The notes below the pieces were generated by a model. The model had not been told where the DNA came from. It saw only the letters and a program-made list of their open reading frames with translations, and made no database searches. Positions 22,126 to 33,575 of a stretch of 64,000 nt of DNA are shown here, piece by piece. Position numbers and translations under genes: made by a program. Within the stretch, counting starts at the first letter, position 1; each line of letters opens with the position of its first letter. Origin of the DNA: Moringa oleifera (taxonomy: Eukaryota; Streptophyta; Magnoliopsida; Brassicales; Moringaceae); NCBI GenBank assembly GCA_021397835.1, contig JAJFZO010000799.1:2170001-2234000 (forward strand). The letters run 5' to 3'.

Positions 22126-22970
22126 TCTAGTTAGAAAGTTAAGTCGAATGTTAAGCAAAATGTTTCCTTATTTTTTTTTTTTTAAAAAAAAAGAAATTTG
22201 ACTTTGATTCCCTCAATGTGATACAATCAAGTTTGCTCAACATATATATTTTTATAATTATTTGTGATATTTAGGATAACCTCACATATATCACTATACA
22301 TGCATTGCATAAGCTCTATACTCAAGGTAGGTCCTATAAAATCGTTCTCCTTATTAAGAGGAATAGAGAAAGCAACTTTTCTAGAGTACTTAATCACCAT
22401 GTATGGTTGAATGTCTCATTCCACTCAGTTTGAGCCCTGTAATCTTTTTATTTTTGTGAGAACGAGAAGTTAATCTTCTTACAAGTTTCACGTGCCAATG
22501 ATTATGGACATGGTACTTTTTTGCTAAACCAACAATAAGGAACAATCTTAGAACTTTAGAAACCTGATGCTACCTTGGTGAACCTAGTTTAGGTTAAATC
22601 TTATGCTCGACTTGCATGAAACCCTGCATGTGAAATTGGTGCAAGGATGACTCTAAGCTAAACTATTTCAGGTCTAGAGACACCCATAGGTTACATACCC
22701 AGAATAAAAGGCTTTATAAATGTTGTATAAGTGTATATCGAAGAAACAATCTTATTTTATTGAGGTGTGAGGTGTGAATTGTATTCTTCTTTACATAACA
22801 TGGCATTTGGGGATTTTTATTATTTAAAGAAATAGAATAGTTGATATGGGTCATTCATTGCATATGAAGGAGTGCTTACAAAACACCTTCATTTTTTTGG
22901 ATTGGGGATGTATAGGTAATAGGGTCCGCCACTAGCATTTATGGAGTTAAGCAAAGAAAAGGAGGGTCAG
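22126..22970 (+). other. Leader of the Tat/Ogre-like element
   Basis: Non-coding stretch between the primer site and the first recognisable protein domain. No long ORF and no clear motif. Confidence 0.35.
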
Positions 22971-24200
22971 GCCATCCAACCTAACAAGATGTCATCCTTC
23001 TTTTTACCATGGCATGGCAAGAAATCCAAGAATAAGTAGACAAAAAGCGAAAAGAGTATGGATGTAATTTTTCTTCTCTTTTTTCCTCCCAACTAGAACC
23101 AGACATCCAAGTGACCTTAAAATGGGATGATTTGGAAAATTACAAGAAGTCTGGAAATCGCTCAGTTGAGAATAAAAAAAGTAATTTAATGCTCAAAATT
23201 TGGGCATATAGGGAGCTTGTTTTTCATCAAAGTGGAAGAACCTCTCATTAGAGCAACAATAACATTTGAGACCCATCATATTATTGTTTTCATTTTAATG
23301 ATATGGATATGACTTCAACATTAGAGAAATAGGTAACTCTTTTAAGAATTTAAAAGTTGTAGTGTGAGATATATGTGAAAAAAGACAGAATAAAACTGAA
23401 AGTTTAAGATTAGCCGTAATGATAAAAACAACCAAAGAAGATGTCAAGAAAAATGGAAGAAAGAAAAAAGGTAAAGTATATTTAAGAAAGAACTTTTCAA
23501 ATGAATTTCTCATTGAGAACATTGAGAAAAAGGGCAGTGTGGCAAGCATGGTATTGACAATATATGGATTAGTCATTCTTTCAAGGATTAAAAGGTTTGT
23601 TGATGAAAAGATTTTGGGATTTGTAGAAGTAGTGTGTCATGGAGCAAATTTGATCTCGATCATCCTAGTAAAACCTTTAAATCTTTAAATTCAAAAAAGG
23701 TCAAGTAAAAGGAGGGTCACATGATTATCACTATCATATATATGGCTTAGATGTCACGTGTGTAGTAAAATTATGATATTTAAATATATATCCTATAAAA
23801 TAATTCTGTGAAGCCTTGATATAGAAAAATAGGACTACATCGTAACGGGATAGGATCTTATTCACGTTAAAAGATAGTGATACTAGGTGGATAACTCCAT
23901 GTGCTAACATATAAGTCAATATTGTTTCGATGTGGAGAAAAATCCTCAGGTACTTATGAAGGCATAAACTATACATCACTAATGGTATTGCGTTAGGTCA
24001 AGGTCGTTCAATTTATTCCTGCCACACATGACTTGAGACATGGTGACTTTGATTTTAGTGAACCACAAGCCAAATGTGAAAAACTGCAAGCAGTACAAGA
24101 TTGAAATTGACAATACAAGATCAAAAAGAGTAAATAGATAAATAATATTCCATTGGGGTATAAAAAATGCAGAAATAATCTAAACAAAGACACGGTTTAT
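22970..24200 (+). pseudogene. DUF7745-like domain of the Tat/Ogre-like element
   Basis: Broken plus-strand frames read DPSYYCFHFNDMDMTSTLEK (about 23265-23330), then an open piece at 23419-23688 with SMVLTIYGLVILSRIKRFVD (about 23545-23605) and finally RWITPCANI (about 23885). This order resembles the plant domain (DUF7745) found upstream of gag in some Gypsy elements, with its WDP...CFTF...PT-EEY and IYGLVVFP blocks. Its role in the element is not known to me. Dead copy. Confidence 0.55.
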
Positions 24201-25900
24201 GACAATTGAAGATACAATATAAAATACATTGATGCCACTGCCAATGCCTAAGGTAATTGAGAGAGAAAACTCCTAGAAAAAGATAAAAGAATTGGAAGTA
24301 AGTCAAGCCATGTTACAGCAAATGATCAGGTTGTTATAGCATGAAGTTAATGTCTAAAGGAGTATTATAGTAATGGTCAAAGAAGAAAGAGACTGCACTA
24401 ACAAAAGCTTTACAAAATAAAAGAGAAATGAAAAAATTCAAAATTAATGAGGATGATTGAAGAAATAAACAAATCTGAAGCCTCATTATGTAATCTAGGA
24501 AAACGTAAAAATGAAAAAAGAAAGAGAGAAAGAGAAGAATTGTCGGATATAGTACGAGATATGAAGGAAAAAAATTATGACTTGATAAAAGGGTAGAAAT
24601 GGATCAAGAATTGTTTAGAGAAAAGAGAACAAAAGAAAAAGAACCCAACATCAAGTCAATCATTTACTAAAGAAAATTGAAAAGAAAAGGAATATTAGAA
24701 TAAGTCAGGTGCTAGATCAAGATAAAATAACAAGTAAACTTTGAATGCAATTAATAAGAGGCAATTTTTGGAAGGGGGAAACCAAAGAAATTTGTACTCA
24801 ATGGTGTAAGAATAAAAAAGAATTTATTCACCTTTATAATAGAGATCGGGAAAATATCCAAGCGTTAATGACCTATATTCATTAGTCCATTGAAGTAGCA
24901 TAAAAAATACATACAAAATTAGACAATTTGAAAAGAAAATGTTATGGAAGAATAATTGCACTATAGAAGAAGTTTGTATTTTTAGATAGGATAGGAGATG
25001 TATATCAAAAAGCCTCCAACATGTTCAATTATAGATCCAATGTGAGATATTCCTAATGCAATGCTAATGAAAAATATTATATTGTTATATTGATTCAATA
25101 AATAAAACCTCTTATATCTTTTTGCATACATATCGATTCTCTTATGTATACACATGCATTCATGACTTATACTAAAAGAAAACTAAAAAACTAAAAAGTA
25201 AGATCAATAAATCAAGGCAATACTTGGTCACAAAGATATACTACACTTCTAAGGCACAAGAAAGAGAAATAAAGATCAATTAGTCACGATCGAGAGGTTT
25301 GGAAAGGTGTAGGCTAACATTTAAAGGGCCCAAGGAGCCATGAATGAGTGAATAATGAAAAATTGTTAAGGGTTGTAGAGCCAATTTTAGCACATGTTAT
25401 ATTCGATCAATGCTTTACTTAAAGAGAAATACCTTACTTATCTGAAAGGATAGGAGTGAGCCACTAATAATGTTCCTCTTCAGGCTTACTCTCTAGCCTA
25501 ATGATAGGAGGGCATCAAGAAATGTTCAAGAGCAAGTTTATGACCCATTGATGGTTTAAAGAGGTAGTAACAAAAGAAAGTGAGTGGTTAACCCATTTAG
25601 GTTATAGATTTGGATGATCTTATGGAATTGTATAGACTAAGAATGGGAAACACAAAGAATCAAGTGTTGCTGGCAAGGATAAAAAGTTTGATAGCACAAA
25701 TGAAGGCCTTAAGGAAGAAAGAGATATGATAGGAATGGACATTGAGTATTTAAGTTTGATATCTGGATCGGTATTACCACCCAAGTTTAAATCATTAGAA
25801 TTCAAAAAATATGCGAGACTAGATGCCCTCATACCTATCTAAGGATGTATCTTTATAAGATGCACAGTTATGAGAGTAATCAAAAACTTCTCATTCATTG
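24200..25900 (+). other. Internal region of the decayed Gypsy element, no clear domain
   Basis: AT-rich, Lys/Glu-coding sequence with many stops. Probably the charged linker between the DUF7745-like part and gag. No domain could be read. Confidence 0.35.
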
Positions 25901-26900
25901 TTTCTAAGAAAGTTTGAAAGAGGATACTCTCAAATGGTATATTAATCTGGAACCAACTAAAATCTAGACACAAAAGGATTTACCTGGCATTTTTTTTATG
26001 CATTATTAATGTATTAAAGGTCTAGGCTTCAATTGGATCATCCTACAGAATATGAGTCCTATACCTAGTAAGACGTTCAAAGATTACACCATAAGATGGA
26101 GAGAAATGGTTACTTGAGTGTTACCAATACTTACAGATACAGAGTTTGCTCAAAACTCTAAAGCCTCCATTATATGACCATTTGGTTGGTATAGTTAGAG
26201 AAAAATTCATTTGAATTGTACAAACGGGGGACCTTTATAGAAAATGCATTAAAGATAGGGAAGCTAGAAAACTTCATGATCAAGAAGACTCTTGTAGTCG
26301 AAAAGGAGAAAAAAGAGATAAATTTTGTGAATCAACCATCTTTGTAATCTAGACCTATCATGTTTTTGAGCCATTACTACTTTTATCTATCTCAAAATTC
26401 AATAAAGGAAGTTCTTTGACCACTTCTTCTATCCCAAGGGCAAATCAAGGTCCTCGCCAGTAATCTGCCACCCCAAAGACAACATAGGGATCCCCTCTGA
26501 CCGATTCCAATAGCCTATAAAAAGTTACACCTATAGCTTTTGGCATAGAATCTGGTAGCTCTAATATTTTTATGGCCTTTACAACTTCCATTTCAAAAAT
26601 GGTATGACTTGATTGCTACATGTATTTATCATCATGGAGTAGTGAGGCACAACACCGAAAATTTTCTACCATTTAAATACAAACTGAAATAAATGATTGA
26701 CGATAGCTTATTGTTATTCGAGAAAAAAAAAGGATCAATTATAAAAAATAATCCTTTTTTAATGCACAATCATCCTTAAGTTAACATGATAGAACTAATC
26801 AAAGAAAAAGAGGGGGTAGTAGCCATAATCTAAAACAATAAACCTTTTGTGATAAAAATAACAAACACATAAACCCAAGAGAGATAACAAAGTTAAAGAA
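25900..26900 (+). pseudogene. Tat/Ogre-type gag
   Basis: Plus-strand readings PSKTFKDYTIRWREMVT (about 26065-26115), LYDHLVGIVREKFI (about 26170-26210) and ENALKIGKLENF (about 26240) follow the gag core of the Tat/Ogre lineage. About 26610-26680 reads CIYHHGVVRHNTENF, the element's C-x-YH-H-G-x-x-GHxTENC-like block between gag and protease, followed by KYKLK. Stops and frameshifts throughout. Confidence 0.75.
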
Positions 26901-27900
26901 AGAAGAAACGCAAATTGAAAAGCCCAGAGTGGTTATAAAGGTACCTTATGAGGACAACAATGTGGTTTCGTGGATATATCAGTTTCAAAAAAATCACAAG
27001 AAAGAAGTAGAAAATATATCAAGATCGAGCCATGTGACTATGAACGAGAGATGTTAGGACCATACAAAAAAAAGGCCACCACTAAAGAAAAAAATGAAGT
27101 AATAAAAAAAATATATAAAAGATTGAGAAGGAAAACACTAGGCTAGTAACTGAAAAAAATATTATGGAATTCCTCAAATTCATTACGCGTAACGAGATGG
27201 TAGGATAGATCAACTCTAGAAACCTTCGACCAATATATATACTGTCACTAACACTAAATTCAGAGGCACATTAACAAATGTTACTGGAAATGCTAAAGAA
27301 TGCCTATATGCTGCCTAAAATTTCAATAGCTAAAATGAAGGATTTTATGCAATCACGTCATGACCTAAAACTTCATTATATTTTCATATTATGAGTTGCC
27401 CCTCGAAAGTAGATGGTTGACTAAAGCCTTACACATTTTGGTCACACAATCTCTTGCGTCTTAATAAAAAACAGATCTGCTATAAATGTGATGCTTACTC
27501 GAACTTTGGGAAGATTGCCAATTGACCCGAGCAATATAAGACATTATAATGCCATGACATTCAATGCTTTTAATGGTAATTGCATAAAGGTATAAGAATG
27601 ATGGACCTATCAATGAAGATCGGACCATGTATGTATAAGGTAGAGTTCTAAATCATGGAATGGTATACCAGTTGATCTGAACACTTAGAGTGTTCTAGAC
27701 AAGAAGTATGGAGAGGATTAACTTATCATTCTTTACTTAGGTGTAGTGGCAAGGTTAGCATAGATGAGAGGTTTATAAAGATAACATTCATAAAATCTAT
27801 AGGAATCCTTCTAAAAATGCCCCAGCCTCCCCTTAAAGAACCATATTTGACTATGAACCGTAGCATGATTTTGAGATTGAATTTGATTATAAGGTTGAAC
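26900..27900 (+). pseudogene. Tat/Ogre-type protease domain
   Basis: Readings in order are RVVIKVPYEDNNVVSWIYQF (about 26930-26990), MEFLKFI (27165), SRNLRPIYILSLTLNSEAH (about 27215-27270) and KNRSAINVMLTRTLGRLPID (about 27465-27525). The last aligns with the protease active site, normally DNGSxLNVLP, so the catalytic Asp is replaced (KNRS). In intact elements reverse transcriptase follows; here I find none before 29.8 kb. Confidence 0.7.
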
Positions 27901-29800
27901 AGTCCTCTTCTACTTTAGTTGAGTCATTAAATTCCATCCTAAATCCTAATTTTGTCCTTCTTTGAGTGCAAAATCGAGTCCTTTGGCCATTCATGGACCC
28001 AATTCTACCCTTATAACACCTCGAGGGCCCATCTTAAGCACACGAAAGCTTTCTAGCTCTTCTTCATGTTTGTTTGTTTCTTTTTTTTTATGTTCTATTT
28101 TATTTTATTTTATTTTATTTTATAATACTAACCCTTTTTTGGTATGAATGTGCAAAACCTCAAACGATGATGACCTAAGCCAATAAGAAGGACTTAGTTG
28201 AGGCTGCTGTTAAAATCAAAATAACTCCACTAAACTCAGCCATCGGTAAGACTAAGATGGGCCAATTGTTACTCTTCTCTAGCAAGAAGAACAATCTGTC
28301 AACCAAGCAACTAGTTTTATAGGGTTTAGTAAAAGGGCCAAGCAAGAAATTGAAGTAAGTAAAGCCCATTCCAATGGCCCCACTATCTCTCCTAACTCCT
28401 CTAAGGTCTATTGAACCCTAACATCAACGATGTCTACTATGAACCTTGTGATGGCCTAGGAATACTTCTAAACATCCATTTTTTTGGTTGATCTCTAGAC
28501 CTTGCTAGTGTAAATATTCTCTCTTTCCCTTAATTTTGTGTCTTTTCCTTGCAACTTGATTTGACCTTTGTCTCTTTTGTTTGCAAATGGTTCAAAAGAC
28601 CACAGTAATTTTGGATGATTAGCAAATCTAGTTGAGTTTAAGAGCGACCTTGAAAGATATGGACAAGGTAGTGAATATCGTCGTTACAAAAGGTAAGAAA
28701 CTCTAGGCTGAGCTTAAACAAGCCAAGAAATTGGCTAAAAGATTTAAGAGGAACCTGACTTTTTACCAAGTGAAATTGAAGAAGGACAAATGTGAGTCTG
28801 CACCAAAACTCAAGCAAGGAATGCAAAAACAACATTTGGCAGAAATGAGGCAACAACGGACGCAACCATCCAAGGGTTCGAACAAATAAAGAAATTCAAG
28901 AATCTGATGTTGACAGAATGCGTTGTAGTCTATTAGAACCTTCGAGCTCAGGTTTGGGATGAGAGTCAAGAAGTATACAAAGATCTAGACTTGGTCTTTG
29001 TTTAGGTGAGCCTTGTAGAAGAAACCAGTATTTCTACAACTTTAACAATGCCTTTCATCAGTAATGTTGAACTCATTATTATGCCAACTAAGCCTCTTAT
29101 TGCAGCAACTGTCGCTCTTGGTCTTGCTTTTGCCTGGTCTTGCTTTTGCCTTAGGTCTAAGCCCAAAGACATCCTCTTGCGCTTTTTCTTTTCCTTTATA
29201 GCTTGTCATCATTTTTTGTATTTATTGGAATTTTAATAAAGAAATACTTTTGGCATTCACTAGTGCTTTCTCTCTTTTTTTAAAATATAATTTCTTTATC
29301 TTATGATTTCTTGTGCCATGAAAGTACAAAGCTCCAAATCCGAACCTAAAAACCCATTTTTATTACTAATCTAAACCTAAGCTGATATCACACCCATTTA
29401 CTAAGTTCAACCTGATCTCATTATCTTCTGGATAAACAGAAACCTTAAAACCATCGTTCCCTTCCTAATATATCTTAACATGAACCTAGAAACTAAATTC
29501 AATCCCATATCTGACCTTAGTGCTAAGTTGACCCATTTTGTTGTATAAAGACTTAGATTTCAACTTTTAAACCTTGTATGAGATTAATCTAAGGCTAAAA
29601 ACATTATTTAGATGCTGTGAGACCTTAATATGAACCCTAAAGACCTACAAAATACTTGTCGTCCTCAGTTCTTGCCCCTTGTGTCAGCTCTATCGACATC
29701 TAGGCTGACTTCGTTTTAGTCCAACTTAACCCTTTAGCTTATTTTTTGATTTTAAATTGATGTATGTCTTCGCTTCACATGAGTTCCTTCCCAGAAATAC
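27900..29800 (+). other. 3' internal region of the Gypsy element, no RT found
   Basis: I looked in both strands for RT, RNase H and integrase motifs and saw none. A run of four to five TTTTA units lies at about 28095-28122. Short ORFs (for example 29006-29236) show no domain. Lys/Glu-rich plus-strand readings around 28640-28960 may be a coiled-coil remnant. Confidence 0.4.
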
Positions 29801-29810
29801 GAGGGGAAAA
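29801..29810 (+). other. Candidate polypurine tract
   Basis: gaggggaaaa followed by attatggtatc. It is placed as expected for the plus-strand primer before a 3' LTR, but no LTR copy was recognised after it. Confidence 0.3.
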
Positions 29811-29859
29811 ATTATGGTATCAACAGATATGATTCCAGTGTCAAATCCCTACAAATAAT

Positions 29860-32760
29860 TTTATTGATTTGTGATTTTATGAAACTCCAAATTAGTATTG
29901 CTCTTGAAGATGAAATATTTTGCATATATCACTATCGTTGTTTTTGTTTATAGAATTTATATCTATTGAATTATTTCTTACATTATTTGTCTTGACTTAT
30001 ATCATTTTCAACTAATGTCAAATTTTGTTTATTATTCTTATTGATCTATATCATTTTTAATAGTATTTTTTTGTAAAAGTGAAATCCCAAATTGATATTG
30101 TTCTTAAAGATTAAAGGATCTACATGTATCACACTAATTGTTTCTATTTATGAAATTTTATATTTATGATAATTGAGTATCTTAAAATTTGATCGTTTGA
30201 TATTTATTATTTTTGTTCATTTCTATCATTTTAACTAATGATAAGTTTTATTTATTATTCTATATCATTTGAGAAATATTTTGTTGCAAAATTTGAAATC
30301 CTAAGATTGCACTGCTCTTGAACATCGAAAGATCTATAGCTATCATTTTCATTATTTTTGTTTATTCAGTTTTACATTTAGGATTTTGGTTATTTTTAAT
30401 TTATTTTTATATTATTTTTATTGATCCTTATCGCTTTCGAGTAAGGTCAAATTTCGTCTATTATTAGTTTTGATTTGTATTATGTTTAGTAATATTTTGT
30501 TGCAAAAATGAAATCTCAAGTTGGTCTTATTCTCCAAACTTGAAAGATTTATAGGTATTATTATAATTAGTTTTGTATATATAATATTATATTTAAGTTT
30601 TTGAGTATTTTAGTTTAATTTTTAAATATTATTTTTAAGATTAATTATATCAAGAAGACATATTTTTTTTATATAGTCTTAAATTAAGACTTACAAAAAA
30701 ATGTATCAATTTAAAGCTTATACTTTTTTTTTTAATTCTCAATGTGAGATTTTTGTTTATAATTTTTGTTATTATTCACGATTTTGTGTACACAAGTGAT
30801 GTGTATATTACTTTTACTCGTGCAAACTCTTTTAAAACACTATCAAAACAAAAAAAAAAGTTTTTTTTTCTTAACATCAAACTTAGTAAAAACATGTAAT
30901 ATATATATATATATATATATATTTGAATAGAATGAAAAGAAAAAACAATTTACTTGTTCGAATAGTATTTAAAAGAATATTGATGTAATTGCATAAATAA
31001 AAGTCTCATGTACATCATGTGTGTCTGTAAAAATATTAATATTAATAAAAATTATAACTAGAAGTTTCATGTATATATATATAATTAAAATAAACAAAAG
31101 TATATTGACGTAATTTCATAAGTAAAAGTTATATATATATATATATATCATGTATACTTGCAAAAATATTAATATTGATAAAAATCATAGTCAAAAATTT
31201 TATTTTAATAATTAAATAGAAACATAAATATAAAATAAATATATTTTTTATTATTTTTATTTATTTATATCTTTTTTACGGTATTTTACTGTAGAAGTAA
31301 AACCCTAAATTTGTATAACTCTTGAAAATGAAAAGATCAACAAATATTACTCTGATTGTTTCCATCGACACAATTTTATATTTAGATTTTAGATATCTTC
31401 AAACGTTATATTTATATATTATTTTTATTATTTTAGCTAATATTTATTTTTTATTATTCTATTGATTTATATAAATTTTCTATGTTGTTTTCATTGCAAA
31501 AGTAAAACCTCAAGTTAATAGTACTCTTGAAAATTGAAATATTTGTAGGTATCATTATAAATATTTTTAGCTAATGTTAAATATTTGATTTCTTTTCATA
31601 CTATTTTTTTATTGAACTTTCAACCAGTGTTATATCTTGTTATTAGTTTTATTGATTTGTGTCTTTTTAAAAATATTTTTTAATTGTAGATGTGAAACCT
31701 AAGTTGGTATTGTTCTTGAATATTAAAAGATTTTTAAGTATCATTTTGATTGTTTTTATTTATATAATTTTATATTTAATATTTTGAGTATATTTAAATT
31801 TAATTATTATGGTTATCATTATCATTACTTTTAAGTGATAGTTACATGTTATTATTATTGTTAGATATCCTTTTTAATAGTGCTTTTTTGTAAAATTAAA
31901 ATTTTTTTGAAAAGAAAAAAGAAGCTCAGTTGTCTATGTCATCGTTTGAGTTTTGAATCTCTCACTGAGTAATACAAATTATTAAATTTTTTGTACTACC
32001 GCATCAAAAATTAATTTATTAATATTATCATCTCGATTGTTTTTATTTTTATAATTTCATATTTAATATTTAAAATATTTTTAAATTTTCTTTTATAATC
32101 TTATATCAATAAATTAGTATAATTTTTAATAAAGTTAAATTTTATTAATCATTTTATTGATATATGTATATATATATTGGATTTTTATGGTACAAGCGAA
32201 ACCTCGAGTTGATATTGCTCTTATAAGTGAAAGATAGCATGAATCACTTTGATTGTTTTTATTTATATAATTTTATGTTTGACATTTTAAATATCTTAAA
32301 ATTTTATTTTTATAATTTTTTTATTATTGTATTACTTTTTTGGCATTAAAATTTGTATAATATTATTATTTTATTATTATTTTTATTTTTATTTTTATTT
32401 TGCAGTTTTTGTTGCAAAGGTGAAACTTAAGTTAGTATTGCTCCTGATTATTGAAACTATTACAAGTATATTATTTTAATTGTTTTTGTTTATGCAACTT
32501 TATATTTAGGATTTTGATTATCTTCAAATTTGATTTTTTATATTATTTTTATTGATTTACATCACTTTTAACTATTGTTTAATTTTGTTCATTATTCTTA
32601 TTGAGTTGCATTTCTTTCAGCATTATTTTGTTGTAAAAGTGAAATCCAAATCAGCATTACTTCTAAGATCAAAAATTTTTTGTTTTAATTGTTTTCGTTT
32701 ATATAATTATTTATTTAAAAATTTGGGTATATTGAAAATATGATATTATTCATCTATGCT
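29860..32760 (+). repeat. Degenerate tandem array, unit about 190-220 bp
   Basis: Each unit carries gaaa-cc/tc-aagttgatattg-ctcttgaa-gat, then a ggtatcattttgattgttttt block, tatataattttatatttag, and a ttgatttatatcatttttaa block. Unit landmarks lie near 29880, 30082, 30293, 30510, 31299, 31505, 31692, 32199, 32422 and 32640. Spacing is mostly 187-223 bp, with wider gaps near 30.7-31.2 and 31.9-32.1 kb where other AT-rich sequence is inserted. No coding potential is seen. It follows the candidate purine tract at 29801 and ends about 800 bp before the HDG11 stop codon. Confidence 0.8.
30899..30922. repeat. (AT)12 microsatellite
   Basis: Perfect AT run inside the tandem array. A similar run lies at about 31126-31149. 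Confidence 0.9.
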
Positions 32761-33575
32761 GTTCTGATTATTTATTTGACAAAATTCTTTGGAGCAAGTT
32801 AATCAACAATATGATTGCTCTGAAATAATTAATTATCAAGTCCCAGCTTACATGACCACATGATTGTGATTAAAAAAATTAAAAAAAAAAAAAAACAAGT
32901 GGTCCAGACAGTGACGAGTTTGAGCAGTAACATGAGCAAACCAAGACAAGGTCTTGTCAGAGAGGGAGATCGCCGGTTAATTTTATCATTCAAGTTCAAT
33001 GGAGCCCAGCATTGACACCAAGCCACACTGTCACTGTCAGGCCCCACTCCAGAAAACTGAAACAGAGAAGCAAATTAGAAATCGCAAGCTAAACGAAATA
33101 GATGTGCCATATAACAGAAGTCAATACCCGAACCATACAATTTCTCTTGCTCCGTTCTGTGAGTTACAAGAGACTGTATGGTGCGTTCTTGACTCCCTTT
33201 CTCTTACTACCCACACTCTTAAAAAGTAAATTGTAAAAATTCCAATAACAAAACGCCTTCCAAGGAAATGGCAGAAAAGAAAAAGAAAAAAAACAGAAAA
33301 AGAAATATCTACTTGGTGTTTGAGATAATCCAGAAAGACAGTAGCAGCAGCAGCAGCCGCAGCAGCATCCAGCAGTAAATAAGCTGAGTGGAGGTTCTTA
33401 AGGTCTTGATGAGAGGGCATTCAAAGTCCCAACTACCCAGATCCTTCTCCTGCCACATTGAATACCACCAGCACAAAAAAAGAAAAGACTGAATTCATCT
33501 GATCTGGATATTTAAATGCCACACAGAAAGAAAGAGAGAGCAAAACAGTTGCGAAGTAGCATCAGAAGCTGATCA
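32761..33575 (-). other. 3' flank of HDG11, including likely 3' UTR
   Basis: Less AT-rich than the array to its left. The part next to the stop codon (33.1-33.57 kb) is probably 3' UTR, but I could not fix the poly(A) site. It contains a GCA-type repeat (33343-33371). The minus-strand ORF across it (33121-33420) encodes only a chance Ala run from this repeat. Confidence 0.45.
33343..33371. repeat. (GCA)n microsatellite, imperfect
   Basis: gcagcagcagcagccgcagcagca, interrupted once by ccg, in the likely 3' UTR of HDG11. Confidence 0.85.

Noticed and set aside
20660..32760. CRISPR-like repeats
   Set aside because: The repeats are long, diverged and without spacers of constant length; this is plant nuclear DNA.
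33121..33420. Minus-strand 99-codon ORF with a poly-Ala run
   Set aside because: The Ala run comes from the GCA microsatellite in the likely 3' UTR of HDG11; no homology or splice support.
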